Below, piece by piece: positions 34,956 to 43,858 of a stretch of 64,000 nt of DNA (position 1 is its first letter; the number at the start of each line of letters is the position of its first letter). The translations under genes were made by a program, and so were the position numbers. The DNA comes from an uncultured Lachnospiraceae bacterium. Its GTDB lineage: Bacteria; Bacillota; Clostridia; Lachnospirales; Lachnospiraceae. A model generated the notes under the pieces. It was not told the origin of the DNA. It was given only the letters and a program-made list of their open reading frames with translations, and searched no databases. Location: NCBI GenBank assembly GCA_910579735.1, contig CAJTUZ010000008.1, forward strand, positions 1 to 64,000, given 5' to 3'.

Positions 34956-36464
34956 TTACAGATACATCACGGCCCAGACTGTCTGGTTATTTTCGCCTAC
35001 GCCCATAAAGCATCTTACGGCATTGCCCGCTTCATCCGTCATATCCAGTATCACACCGCGGTAAGTTACACCGTCCTGCACGATATCCATATAACAGGTT
35101 CCTTCTTCCAATTCATAGCTGCCGCCTGCGCCTTCCCCGCCGGAAATGGAACCGCCTTTCAATGTTACGGCTGCTGCCGAATGGATATCCACTCCGATAT
35201 CCGTTCCGTGATTCAGCAGATACCACTTACCTTCTATCTCTTTTTTACCATACCCTTCACTTTTCAGGCTTTCACCGCCTGTCGCAAACGGCGCAGCCAC
35301 AAGCCAGCCATCTTTATTATGGAACATCTGATGCACGCGCGGTTCATGGTACTCGCTTCCGCTGTCAAAACGCTGATGATAGACCAGATACATCTTTCCA
35401 TCGTCGTCAATAATTGCCGAACAGTGACCGGGCGCCATATAAGCAGTCTTTAAACTCGGCAGCATGTAATTTCCCATCATCTTTACGCCAAGCTCCGAAT
35501 GATCGGATACATAGTCAAACGTCTTACCCGAAGCATCCAGGTACGGGCCGTCCACCTGCTGCGAACGATAACAGCGGATCTGATAGCCGCCCTCTCTTGT
35601 CAGTCCCCCGTAAGAAACAAGCAGATAATAGTATGAGCTTTCTTCATCATAGAATATGTAGGGTCCTTCGCAGGAATTATGCAGTCCGCCGATCAGATAT
35701 TTTCCGAAATACTTATCCACATGCGCAGCCTCGTCCGCTTCCGGATGAATCGGATATCCCGTTGCTTCATCAAGCTCCAGAAGCCAGATACCGCCGGACC
35801 AGGAACCGTATACCATCCACATCTTTCCGTCTTTGTCATAAAAGACTGTCGGATCGATACAGTTCGGATAATTCAGATGATTATATTCCGCCGACTGCAG
35901 ATAGGTTGACGCTTTGGCATCCGCTCCCATGATCTCGTTAAAATTTGTTTTCTCTGCGGTCATGGATGTAAAACCGGAATACAGCAGCGTGTCCTGATAG
36001 CTGTAAGGCCCCGTAATCTCGTCTGCCGTTGCAAAACATATATTGGAAGTGCGCCAGTCATGACTGGTGGAAAAATACATTACCCATTTCCCCATGGCCT
36101 CATTATAGATCACGTCAGGCGCCCATACCGCATATCCGCCTTCCACATACTCGCCTACATAGGCAAATGCTTCCATCTTTTCGTCAAACAGATTATCAAA
36201 AAGCGGATTGGCCGCGTTCACGCCGCTGGCAAAAGATTTCCATTCCACAAGATCCGTACTCTGAGCCGCCTCCATATGCGAGCCGAAAATATAATATGTA
36301 TCTTCCGCTTTCACAATAGAAGGATCGTGCACGGAGACGCCTAATGCGGCATTCCCCTGCGTTACTTCCGAAGCGTCTTTTCCCTGCGTTTTGCCGCAGC
36401 CGGTCAGAGCAGCCGCCAGCACCGACAGCATGACTCCACATGTCAAAATACCTTTTCTTTTCAT
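34956..36464 (-). CDS. Secreted GH43 endo-arabinanase-like lipoprotein
   Basis: A 502-residue lipoprotein, lipobox LTGC (Cys23). The GH43 propeller carries Asp47 (VHDPSI), Asp204 (NCIDPTVF) and Glu266 (CEGPYI), and a C-terminal beta-sandwich of about 110 residues follows. This two-domain layout is that of Abn2/YxiA-type arabinan endo-1,5-alpha-L-arabinosidases; the His in APGHCSAI is typical of their metal site. It should cut arabinan at the cell surface and feed the neighbouring importer. It has its own promoter (TTGAAA-17-TACAAT). The assignment to arabinan rests on family resemblance. Confidence 0.9.
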   Translation of the reverse strand: MKRKGILTCGVMLSVLAAALTGCGKTQGKDASEVTQGNAALGVSVHDPSIVKAEDTYYIFGSHMEAAQSTDLVEWKSFASGVNAANPLFDNLFDEKMEAFAYVGEYVEGGYAVWAPDVIYNEAMGKWVMYFSTSHDWRTSNICFATADEITGPYSYQDTLLYSGFTSMTAEKTNFNEIMGADAKASTYLQSAEYNHLNYPNCIDPTVFYDKDGKMWMVYGSWSGGIWLLELDEATGYPIHPEADEAAHVDKYFGKYLIGGLHNSCEGPYIFYDEESSYYYLLVSYGGLTREGGYQIRCYRSQQVDGPYLDASGKTFDYVSDHSELGVKMMGNYMLPSLKTAYMAPGHCSAIIDDDGKMYLVYHQRFDSGSEYHEPRVHQMFHNKDGWLVAAPFATGGESLKSEGYGKKEIEGKWYLLNHGTDIGVDIHSAAAVTLKGGSISGGEGAGGSYELEEGTCYMDIVQDGVTYRGVILDMTDEAGNAVRCFMGVGENNQTVWAVMYL

Positions 36465-36599
36465 CTTTAACCTCCATTCTTACTCAGCCTGCAAATTTAA
36501 TATGAATACAGTCCTCCTTGCGCAGGCATAATCCTGTGTGCAAAAATTTTTCACACTTAACCTCAACATTTATCTAAATTATTTTTGTTTTATATTGAC

Positions 36600-36628
36600 A
36601 TTGTATCTATAATGCCTAAATTTTTCAA
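36600..36628 (-). promoter_or_regulatory. Promoter of the secreted GH43 gene
   Basis: Minus strand TTGAAA (36623-36628) and TACAAT (36600-36605), spacing 17. Confidence 0.6.
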
Positions 36629-36666
36629 GTATTAATCCTGATATTTATGATTTTTTGCCATTATAA

Positions 36667-36695
36667 TTGCGAATATTTTCCATTTACTTTATAAT
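36667..36695 (+). promoter_or_regulatory. Promoter of the cytoplasmic GH43 gene
   Basis: TTGCGA (36667-36672) and TATAAT (36690-36695), spacing 17, about 60 bases before the ATG; divergent from the secreted GH43 promoter. Confidence 0.65.
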
Positions 36696-36758
36696 AAGAT
36701 AAATTAAAATAATCTGTCTAATCTATTTGAGATAATATTATACGAAGGAGGAATCGCT

Positions 36759-38072
36759 ATGACACAGATTCATTACCCGCAAAAACCGCCCGTGCAGCCG
36801 CCCAAACCGGAACTGATTCCCGGCGGCAGCCGTGATCTTCCCGGTCTGTGGATGACACATGATCCGGCTGTTTTCTATGATACGGAACGCGAAGCCTATT
36901 ATATCTACAGTACCGGCGCCCTCTGCAGACGTTCCAAAGACCTTTTACATTGGGAAAACCTTGGAAAAGTCGTAAACGATCCGCCGGCGGAATCCGTTGA
37001 ATGGACAAAGAGCCATGATATTTGGGCCCCCGATATCGTCAAAGCCGGCAAAGAGTACCGCCTGTACTGTTCCAACTCCTCATGGGGCGTCAGACAATCG
37101 TGTATTTTTCTGGCCGTTTCGGACACTCCCGAAGGACCTTTTGTGCCGAAGGGATGCGTTCTGAAAACAAGCGACGCGCTTCCTGTCAACGCAATCGACG
37201 CCAATATTATAGAAGACGCCGCTTCCGGCGAACAATATATGCTCTACGGTTCCTTCTGGGGCGGCTGCTACATTCTGCATCTTAATAAAGAAACGGGACT
37301 GGCCGCCGAAGAAGGTATCGGCACCTGTCTGGCCGTCCGCCCGTCCTGGATGGATGGTTCCATAGAAGGACCGTATATGATCTACCATCCCGGTACAGAC
37401 TATTATTATCTTTTTGTATCATATGGTTCCTTAAGAAGCGACTATAATATCCGGATCGGCAGGAGCCGGAATATTACCGGACCTTTTTATGATTTTCACG
37501 GACGCAGCCTGGCGGATGCAGATGATGATGACAATACCACGGGACTGATGATCTCCTGCGGCTACCGCTGGCTCGATGGCACACCGTATATGGCTCCCGG
37601 CCATAATTCTGTTCTTATGAACCCTGACGGCAGAATGTTCCTTATATCCCATATCCGGGAAATGAATTTTAAGACCGAACCGGAACCATCCACCATGCAG
37701 ATCAGACAGCTTTATCTGACGCCTGACGAGTGGCTGATCGCAGCGGCACAGCCTTATGCCGGCGAAACACTGCAGCCGGTATCGGAAAGCGATCTGTCTG
37801 GAAACTATGAAAGAATATGTCTGATGCCTTCCGTCCCACAGGGCATTATGTGCGCTCATCCGTTTCGTCTTATGGAAAACGGCCGCATGGAATGCTGTTC
37901 TATTGTCGGAACATGGGAAAAAACAGGCAGCTATACACTATGCCTCCGCTACGGCAGTATAACCGAAAATCTCATTGTCTCACCCGCATGGGATCATGAA
38001 CTTGACCGCCCGACTTTGATGTTATCGGGTCTGTCCGATAAAGGTCTCTGTACATGGTATAAAAAAGTGTAA
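36759..38072 (+). CDS. GH43 family glycoside hydrolase, cytoplasmic
   Basis: A 437-residue protein with no signal peptide. The GH43 carboxylates are Asp35 (THDPAV), Asp147 (AIDANI) and Glu203 (IEGPYM), and the metal-site His is in APGHNSVL. Its layout, propeller plus a C-terminal beta domain of about 110 residues, parallels the secreted enzyme at 34956 and suggests an arabinanase/arabinosidase acting on imported oligomers. A proline-rich N-terminus (YPQKPPVQPPKP) precedes the fold. AAGGAGG ribosome-binding site. It is divergent from the secreted enzyme and probably co-induced. Confidence 0.9.
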   Translation: MTQIHYPQKPPVQPPKPELIPGGSRDLPGLWMTHDPAVFYDTEREAYYIYSTGALCRRSKDLLHWENLGKVVNDPPAESVEWTKSHDIWAPDIVKAGKEYRLYCSNSSWGVRQSCIFLAVSDTPEGPFVPKGCVLKTSDALPVNAIDANIIEDAASGEQYMLYGSFWGGCYILHLNKETGLAAEEGIGTCLAVRPSWMDGSIEGPYMIYHPGTDYYYLFVSYGSLRSDYNIRIGRSRNITGPFYDFHGRSLADADDDDNTTGLMISCGYRWLDGTPYMAPGHNSVLMNPDGRMFLISHIREMNFKTEPEPSTMQIRQLYLTPDEWLIAAAQPYAGETLQPVSESDLSGNYERICLMPSVPQGIMCAHPFRLMENGRMECCSIVGTWEKTGSYTLCLRYGSITENLIVSPAWDHELDRPTLMLSGLSDKGLCTWYKKV

Positions 38073-38114
38073 CTATATTATTAAGAAACAACAGGAAAAG
38101 CGTAAATTTTCCTA

Positions 38115-38162
38115 TTGACTTTTTTCATTTGTTTGTTATACTAAAAACAGTAATCATTACTG
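38115..38162 (+). promoter_or_regulatory. perR promoter with a PerR-box operator
   Basis: TTGACT (38115-38120) and TATACT (38137-38142) are 16 bases apart. Six bases after the -10 box is CAGTAATCATTACTG (38148-38162), a perfect palindrome in the 7-1-7 form of PerR/Fur boxes with the typical AATNATT core. Its position over the transcript start implies repression by the encoded protein itself. Confidence 0.8.
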
Positions 38163-38180
38163 ATTTTAAAAATTGGAGAG

Positions 38181-38570
38181 ATGAGCTTGGCTATTAAAAA
38201 CAGTCGGCAACGACAAGTGATCAAAGACTTTTTGATGACGAGAAAAGATCATCCTACCGCAGATGTAGTCTATACGAACGTAAGACAGACGTATCCGAAC
38301 ATCAGTCTCGGCACCGTATACCGGAATCTGACACTGCTTTCGGATATGGGAGAAATCACCCGCCTGCGGGTCGGAGATGGCGTCGATCATTTTGATGCTG
38401 ACACTTCCCGTCATTATCATTTTATCTGTTCCAAATGCGGACAGGTCATGGATCTGAAAATGGATAATATTGACGATATCGTCGATATTGCCGGCATGAA
38501 TTTCGGCGGTCAGATCCAGGGGCATATTACCTATTTCTATGGTATCTGCGGCGATTGCCGCGAAGAATGA
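38181..38570 (+). CDS. perR: Fur-family peroxide-type repressor (PerR-like)
   Basis: A 129-residue metalloregulator. An N-terminal winged helix (ISLGTVYRNLTLLSDMGEI) is followed by a dimerisation domain with the regulatory metal ligands (DHFDADTSRHYHFIC) and two CxxC pairs (CSKCG and CGDC) for structural zinc. It lies directly before reverse rubrerythrin and rubredoxin, as expected of a peroxide-sensing repressor, and carries a PerR box in its own promoter. The ATG at 38181 is only two bases from GGAG; a TTG at 38187 (MAIKNS) has the better eight-base spacing and may be the true start. Confidence 0.9.
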   Translation: MSLAIKNSRQRQVIKDFLMTRKDHPTADVVYTNVRQTYPNISLGTVYRNLTLLSDMGEITRLRVGDGVDHFDADTSRHYHFICSKCGQVMDLKMDNIDDIVDIAGMNFGGQIQGHITYFYGICGDCREE

Positions 38571-38680
38571 CTTTCCGGTCACAGGGCCGGGAACACAACT
38601 GAATAGGAAATTAAGATGTCGATCCAGTGATTTATACGGATCCTCTTAAAAATAATCATAATAGTAAAGGAGAAAAAACT

Positions 38681-39220
38681 ATGAAATTTGTATGTCAGGT
38701 ATGTGGTTATGTTCACGAAGGAGATTCTGCACCGGACAAATGTCCCCAGTGCAACGCACCCGCTTCCAAATTTACGGCACAGGGTGCTGATAAAACCTGG
38801 GCTGCAGAGCACGTTGTAGGTGTTGCACAGGGTGTCAGCGAAGATATCATGGCTGATTTAAGAGCCAACTTTAACGGTGAATGTACAGAAGTCGGCATGT
38901 ATCTTGCTATGGCAAGAGTTGCTCACAGAGAAGGTTATCCGGAGATCGGTTTATACTGGGAAAAAGCTGCATGGGAAGAAGCGGAGCATGCTGCTAAATT
39001 CGCTGAATTACTCGGAGAAGTTGTAACAGACTCCACCAAGAAAAATCTGGAAATGAGAGTAGAAGCAGAAAACGGCGCTACAGCAGGTAAATTTGATCTT
39101 GCAAAACGTGCAAAAGCTGCTAACCTTGATGCAATCCATGACACCGTTCATGAAATGGCAAGAGACGAAGCAAGACACGGCAAAGCATTCGAAGGTCTCC
39201 TCAAGAGATATTTCGGCTAA
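38681..39220 (+). CDS. Reverse rubrerythrin
   Basis: A 179-residue peroxide-scavenging protein. The rubredoxin-like iron site comes first (CQVCGY...CPQCN, residues 5-24). A ferritin-like four-helix di-iron domain follows with Glu/His ligands (FNGECTEVGMYL, EEAEHAAKF, MARDEARHGKAF). The order is the reverse of classical rubrerythrin, as in clostridial revRbr, which reduces hydrogen peroxide with electrons from rubredoxin. ATG has AAAGGAG ten bases upstream. The adjacent rubredoxin is a likely electron donor and PerR the likely repressor. Confidence 0.95.
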   Translation: MKFVCQVCGYVHEGDSAPDKCPQCNAPASKFTAQGADKTWAAEHVVGVAQGVSEDIMADLRANFNGECTEVGMYLAMARVAHREGYPEIGLYWEKAAWEEAEHAAKFAELLGEVVTDSTKKNLEMRVEAENGATAGKFDLAKRAKAANLDAIHDTVHEMARDEARHGKAFEGLLKRYFG

Positions 39221-39283
39221 AATACAAGAGAGAACCACCAGCCATAACCAAAGATTAACTTTATAGTAGGAGGATATGTAATT

Positions 39284-39457
39284 ATGCAGAAATATTTTTG
39301 TAATCCCTGTGGATACACTTACGACCCTGAGAAAGGTGATCCGGAACACGGCATCGCTCCCGGAACCGCTTTTGAAGACATCCCGGACGACTGGTGCTGC
39401 CCTTTATGCGGCGTAAGCAAGAGCATGTTCCAGCCCTGCATCGATAACTACAACTAA
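39284..39457 (+). CDS. Rubredoxin
   Basis: A 57-residue electron carrier. The two iron-binding loops are CNPCGY (residues 6-11) and CPLCGVSK, separated by the conserved aspartate/proline stretch YDPEKGDPEHGIAPGT. TAGGAGGAT lies 11 bases before the ATG. It lies 63 bases after reverse rubrerythrin and ends before a strong terminator; it most likely passes electrons to that enzyme. Confidence 0.95.
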   Translation: MQKYFCNPCGYTYDPEKGDPEHGIAPGTAFEDIPDDWCCPLCGVSKSMFQPCIDNYN

Positions 39458-39480
39458 CTGATCGACAAAAGAAAAAACAA

Positions 39481-39518
39481 AGAGAGCAGATATGTGAAAA
39501 GTATCTGCTCTCTTTTTA
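39481..39518. terminator. Terminator after rubredoxin (probably bidirectional)
   Basis: AGAGAGCAGATA (39481-39492) pairs perfectly with TATCTGCTCTCT (39502-39513), followed by a T run; an A-rich tract precedes it, so it can also stop the convergent permease transcript. Confidence 0.9.
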
Positions 39519-39565
39519 CTGCCTTATTTATGCTTATTATAACCTACAATTCGTACGCTTTTCTA

Positions 39566-40759
39566 TTACTTTCCGCCCTTGCGGTTAGATACTACGTCAA
39601 AGATAACCGCAACCAGGAGCACGCCGCCTTTTACAACATACTGCCAGGAATCGCCGATACCCATGATCGACATACCCATATTGATAACACCGAGCAAAAG
39701 CGCACCGATGATAACGCCCGGAACCGTACCGCTTCCGCCGTATGCCGAAGCGCCGCCGATGAAGCAGGAACCGATCGCATCCATTTCAAAGGACGTACCG
39801 GTCGAACCGTTAACGGAACCGACTCTCGCCAGACAAAGCAATGCACACAGGCCGGCCAGCATACCCATATTGGCATAGGCAATAAAATAAACCTTATTCG
39901 TGTTGATACCGGAAAGCTGTGTCGCTTTCTCGTTACCGCCCACCGCGTAGAAATAACGTCCGAATGCCGTTTTGGAAGTAATGAAGTGATAGATCAGGCA
40001 GACCGCCACAACCCATAACAACATAACCGATACGCCCTTATACTGGCAGAGCAGATAGCAATAATACAATAATACTGCGGAAATGACAGCATTACGTCCG
40101 TAATCAGCCAGGACACTGTTCTGTCTGTAACCTTTCTTCGCTTTGTTCATACGGGAAGAAATAGTTTTGTAGAAAATAAATACGACTGCCAGAACACCCA
40201 GTACCAACGGGGAAAGGATACGCTCATCGGTATCAAGACCCGGAATCTTTATGTATGCGGTAAAAATATTTAAGAATGTGGTATCCTGTACCGCTACTGT
40301 CTTGCTGTTCAGGATCAGACGTCCGAAACCGCGGAATATGAACATACCGCCCAATGTAGTAATAAACGGAGGGATCCTTACATAACCGATCCAATATCCC
40401 TGCCATACGCCGGCCAGAATGCCGATCGCCATACAGATTAAGATCGTCAGATAAATATTAACGCCGTGATTGGTAATAAGAACCGCCGCCGTACCGCCTA
40501 CCATACAGATAACGGAACCGATCGAAAGGTCGATATTACCGCCTGTCAGGATGCAAAGAAGCATACCGCAGGCCATAACAAGTACGTAGCCGTTCTGCAG
40601 CAGCAGATTGGACATATTCTGCGCGTACAGCAGACGTTTCCCCGTCAGGAAATAGAATAAAACGAATACGACAACAAGGGCGATTACCATACTGTTCTTA
40701 GTCAGAAAAGCACCTAAGTTAAACTGTTCGCCGCTTTGATTTTCTTTTTTTGTTGACAT
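39566..40759 (-). CDS. CUT2 sugar ABC permease (GguB/XylH/MmsB-like)
   Basis: A 397-residue permease with about ten membrane segments and the CUT2 signatures GGNIDLSIGSVICMVGG and FGRYFYAVGGNEKATQLSGIN, the latter being the ATPase-contact loop. It is the last gene of the ChvE-type importer, 21 bases after the ATPase. Such systems take up monosaccharides (xylose, galactose, arabinose). The sensor genes upstream favour xylose or a related pentose, which is inferred. Confidence 0.94.
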   Translation of the reverse strand: MSTKKENQSGEQFNLGAFLTKNSMVIALVVVFVLFYFLTGKRLLYAQNMSNLLLQNGYVLVMACGMLLCILTGGNIDLSIGSVICMVGGTAAVLITNHGVNIYLTILICMAIGILAGVWQGYWIGYVRIPPFITTLGGMFIFRGFGRLILNSKTVAVQDTTFLNIFTAYIKIPGLDTDERILSPLVLGVLAVVFIFYKTISSRMNKAKKGYRQNSVLADYGRNAVISAVLLYYCYLLCQYKGVSVMLLWVVAVCLIYHFITSKTAFGRYFYAVGGNEKATQLSGINTNKVYFIAYANMGMLAGLCALLCLARVGSVNGSTGTSFEMDAIGSCFIGGASAYGGSGTVPGVIIGALLLGVINMGMSIMGIGDSWQYVVKGGVLLVAVIFDVVSNRKGGK

Positions 40760-40780
40760 TATTAAAACACTCCCTTCTCT

Positions 40781-42316
40781 TTATTTGTCGGCACTGATAA
40801 TGTAACCCATGATCTTTTCCTGAGTCGCTTCTCTTGCATCCAGTTCCCCGCGAAGCACGCCTTCGTTCATAACATAGATGCGGTCACACATGCCGATTAA
40901 CTCAGGCATTTCGGAAGAAATCATAATCACCGACTTACCTTCTTCCACCATCCGATTGATCAGACAGTAAATATCGTACTTGGCCCCTACGTCGATACCA
41001 CGGGTCGGTTCATCCAGGATCAGAACATCCGGTTCCGCAAACATCCACTTACCAAGCAGGGCTTTTTGCTGGTTACCGCCGGACAGATTTCCGACTTTCT
41101 GATCAATCGACGGAGTTTTTGTCCCCATAGCTTCCGTCATATCTTCCGCCACTTTTTTCTCGGATGTTGTGTCAATAATGCCTTTGGAACATACCTTATC
41201 CAGACGGGCAAGCGTCGTATTAAAGCGGATCGATTCCCCTAAAATCAAGCCGTTGACCTTTCTGTCTTCGGTTACATAGGCAAGACCATGTCTGATGGCC
41301 TGTTCCGCATTTTTCAGGTCAACCTGCTTTCCATCCAGATATAATTCGCCGCTGATGTTGGTTCCGTAACTTTTTCCGAAGATAGACATCGCAAGTTCCG
41401 TACGTCCGGCTCCCTGCAGTCCCGAAAAACCAACAACCTCACCTTTATGTACTTTAAAGGAAATATTATTATCTACGATTTTCTCATGATAAAGCGGATG
41501 GTGTACCGTCCAGTTTTTCACTTCCAGTCCGATTTCTTTGCGTACATTATGTTCGCGGGTCGGATAACGGTCATCCATAGGACGTCCTACCATGCCCTTT
41601 ATGATACGGTCCTCACTGAACTCATCCACACCCTTTACAAGCGTTTCGATCGTGGAACCGTCACGAATAATCGTCGCTTTATCCGCGCAATAAATAATCT
41701 CGTTTAACTTATGTGTAATAATAATGGATGTTAATCCGTTTTTCTTAAACTCTATCAATAAATCCAGAAGCATCTTTGCATCTTCGTCGTTTAACGAAGA
41801 AGTCGGCTCATCCAGAATCAAAAGCTTTACATTCTTGGAAAAGGCTTTTGCAATCTCTACCAACTGCTGCTTACCGGTTCCGATATCCTTGATCAAAGTC
41901 TGGGCAGATTCATTTAAACCTACTTGTTTCATATGTGTTTCTGCCGCATTATAAGTCATATCCCAGTCAATGGCGCCGAATTTATTCTTTTTTTCATTTC
42001 CCAGAAACATATTCTCACCAATGGTAAGAAGCGGAATGAGCGCCAATTCCTGATGAATAATAACAATACCTTTCTCTTCGCTGTCCTTGAGCGTTTTAAA
42101 CTGACAAAGGTCCCCGTTATAATAAATCTCTCCTGAATAACTGCCTGCGGGATATGTACCGGACAGTACATTCATCAATGTCGATTTTCCCGCGCCGTTT
42201 TCGCCGATCAGCGCATGGATCTCTCCACGCTCAACCACCAAATTTACATTATCCAGCGCTTTTACTCCCGGAAACTCTTTGGTAATGGATTTCATTTCCA
42301 AAATAGTATCACCCAA
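40781..42316 (-). CDS. CUT2 sugar ABC ATPase (GguA/XylG/MmsA-like)
   Basis: A 511-residue ATPase with two nucleotide-binding domains. The first has GENGAGKST, signature region GTGKQQLVEIAKA and Walker B LLILDEPTSSL. The second has a degenerate P-loop (GLQGAGRTEL), LSGGNQQKALLGKW and Walker B VLILDEPTRGID, as is usual in MglA/XylG proteins. The start is a TTG eight bases after GGAGG. It energises the permease downstream with the ChvE-like binding protein. Confidence 0.95.
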   Translation of the reverse strand: MGDTILEMKSITKEFPGVKALDNVNLVVERGEIHALIGENGAGKSTLMNVLSGTYPAGSYSGEIYYNGDLCQFKTLKDSEEKGIVIIHQELALIPLLTIGENMFLGNEKKNKFGAIDWDMTYNAAETHMKQVGLNESAQTLIKDIGTGKQQLVEIAKAFSKNVKLLILDEPTSSLNDEDAKMLLDLLIEFKKNGLTSIIITHKLNEIIYCADKATIIRDGSTIETLVKGVDEFSEDRIIKGMVGRPMDDRYPTREHNVRKEIGLEVKNWTVHHPLYHEKIVDNNISFKVHKGEVVGFSGLQGAGRTELAMSIFGKSYGTNISGELYLDGKQVDLKNAEQAIRHGLAYVTEDRKVNGLILGESIRFNTTLARLDKVCSKGIIDTTSEKKVAEDMTEAMGTKTPSIDQKVGNLSGGNQQKALLGKWMFAEPDVLILDEPTRGIDVGAKYDIYCLINRMVEEGKSVIMISSEMPELIGMCDRIYVMNEGVLRGELDAREATQEKIMGYIISADK

Positions 42317-42363
42317 AAGATTTTCCTCCTCTCCCTCTTATCTGATAACCCTCTAACCAAAAA

Positions 42364-42393
42364 GAAAGGCGGGACAGACGCCCGCCCCCTTTC
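42364..42393 (-). terminator. Intercistronic attenuating hairpin between ChvE-like and ATPase genes
   Basis: GAAAGGCGGG and CCCGCCCCCTTTC form a GC-rich stem (42364-42393) followed on the minus strand by TTTTTGG. It probably lets only part of transcription pass from the binding protein into the ATPase and permease genes. Confidence 0.7.
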
Positions 42394-42419
42394 AGGTCAT
42401 AAATAATTCCTACATTTAA

Positions 42420-43673
42420 TTAGTTTGCAGATAAATATCCGTCATCACCCATTGTGTAAAGACCTGTGTCAACCAGCTCCTGCAGATTGTCTTTGGTAAT
42501 TACGTTCGGTACAAGCAGGAAAGAAGGACATTTGTGGCCTTCAGTAGTCTCATAGGACTCTGTATCATATGCACAGTCAATTCCGAAGGAATCGATCAGA
42601 GATGCATCGATCGTGCTGCCTGCTAACATAGCCTGTGCAAGAGACAGGGTTACGATAGCTTCGTTGCTTACGTTTTTGTAAACCGTCATTGTCTGAACGC
42701 CGTCTACAATATTCTTCAGGTTTGCTTCGTCACCGTCCTGGCCTGTGATCAGTACGGAGTTGGATCCTGCATAATCAGAAGTGATCGCCTGGGAAACACC
42801 AAGTGCCGTAGAGTCATTGGAGCAAAGCCATACGTCAAGCTGTGTGCCGTCTGCATAGTAAGAAGAAAGGATATTCTGTGCTCTTTCAAGTGCTACGTCG
42901 GTGTTCCACTGCTCTGTAGCAACCGCATCAAATTCAGTCTGACCGGATACGATGTTCAATGTACCTGCATCAATATACTGCTGAAGCGCATCTACAGCGC
43001 CATTGTAGAAATACGGAGCGTTGTTATCAGCCGGATCGCCTGCCGTGATCTCCATGTTGTATACTTTGTCGCCTGCATTCTCAAGATCAAGCGTATCAGC
43101 GATAAACTGTCCCTGAAGCTGTCCTACTGTATAGTTATCAAAAGATACATAATAGGAAACAGCATCATTTAAGATCAGACGGTCATAGGAAATAACCGGG
43201 ATATCAGCTTCTGCAGCTTCGTTCAGAACCGTATTCAGAGCACCGCCGTCAATTGCTGCGATGATCAGTAAGTCTACATCTTCTGCCAGCATATTCTGGA
43301 TGTCGTTTACCTGCTGCTCGGACTTGTTGTCAGAGTAAGTCAGGATCGTCTCGAATCCTGCTGCCTTAAACTGCTCGTCAAGATATGCACCGTCACGGTT
43401 CCAGCGTTCCAGAGACTGTGTCGGCATGGAAATACCGATCTTACCGCCTGCAGCTGCCGTATCTGCAGCAGCATCCGTATCTGCCTCTGTATCTGCAGCA
43501 GTGTCTGCACTGTCATCAGCTGCCGTATCTGTTGCAGCATCTGCATTATCATTGGTTTCGGTAGTTGCGCTGTCAGCCGTTGTAGTTGTAGAACCGCCAT
43601 CGGAACCACAGCCGACTAATAAAGAAGCAACCATTGCTACGCTTAATAAAGCGCCAAGTAATTTTCTTTTCAT
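42420..43673 (-). CDS. ChvE-like sugar-binding lipoprotein
   Basis: A 417-residue lipoprotein (lipobox LVGC) with a long low-complexity Asp/Ala/Thr linker (about 28-75). The periplasmic-binding-protein type 1 domain follows (GISMPTQSLERWNRDGAYL, then SYDRLILNDAVSYYVSFDNYTVGQLQG and VLITGQDGDEANL). These match ChvE, MmsE and XylF-type monosaccharide receptors. It has its own promoter region with a repeated GGACATATTTGTT motif and is followed by a hairpin and the ATPase and permease. Confidence 0.93.
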   Translation of the reverse strand: MKRKLLGALLSVAMVASLLVGCGSDGGSTTTTADSATTETNDNADAATDTAADDSADTAADTEADTDAAADTAAAGGKIGISMPTQSLERWNRDGAYLDEQFKAAGFETILTYSDNKSEQQVNDIQNMLAEDVDLLIIAAIDGGALNTVLNEAAEADIPVISYDRLILNDAVSYYVSFDNYTVGQLQGQFIADTLDLENAGDKVYNMEITAGDPADNNAPYFYNGAVDALQQYIDAGTLNIVSGQTEFDAVATEQWNTDVALERAQNILSSYYADGTQLDVWLCSNDSTALGVSQAITSDYAGSNSVLITGQDGDEANLKNIVDGVQTMTVYKNVSNEAIVTLSLAQAMLAGSTIDASLIDSFGIDCAYDTESYETTEGHKCPSFLLVPNVITKDNLQELVDTGLYTMGDDGYLSAN

Positions 43674-43726
43674 CTATAAATCCTCCCTTTCATTGATGAT
43701 ATTGTAAATATACCACAAATGAAACT

Positions 43727-43819
43727 GGACATATTTGTTTTTTTCTGTATATTTTCTATACTCCCTATAATTTTTCTTCTATACGAAACAGGACATATTT
43801 GTTATCACAAATTTGTCCT
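43727..43819. promoter_or_regulatory. Repeated GGACATATTTGTT motif upstream of the ChvE-like gene
   Basis: GGACATATTTGTT is present identically at 43727-43739 and 43791-43803, and an inverted near copy (AAATTTGTCC) ends at 43819. On the minus strand the first lies just upstream of an extended -10-like TGGTATATT. These are candidate operators for the YesN-type regulator encoded upstream; no binding is shown. Confidence 0.55.
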
Positions 43820-43858
43820 GCACAAAAAAATCCTATTCTATTTCTGCATAACCTTATT

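Noticed and set aside
35414..35932. A 172-residue plus-strand frame inside the secreted GH43 gene
   Set aside because: No start site or recognisable domain; the GH43 frame explains the sequence.
38638..38680. A possible second PerR box (AAATAATCATAATAG) before reverse rubrerythrin
   Set aside because: Only four of seven half-site positions are symmetric, too weak compared with the perfect box at 38148-38162.
43426..43609. Repetitive GCAGCATCTGTA-like stretch in the ChvE-like gene read as a CRISPR or minisatellite
   Set aside because: It is simply the degenerate Asp/Ala/Thr linker of a lipoprotein with irregular spacing; no CRISPR repeats or cas genes are in the window.
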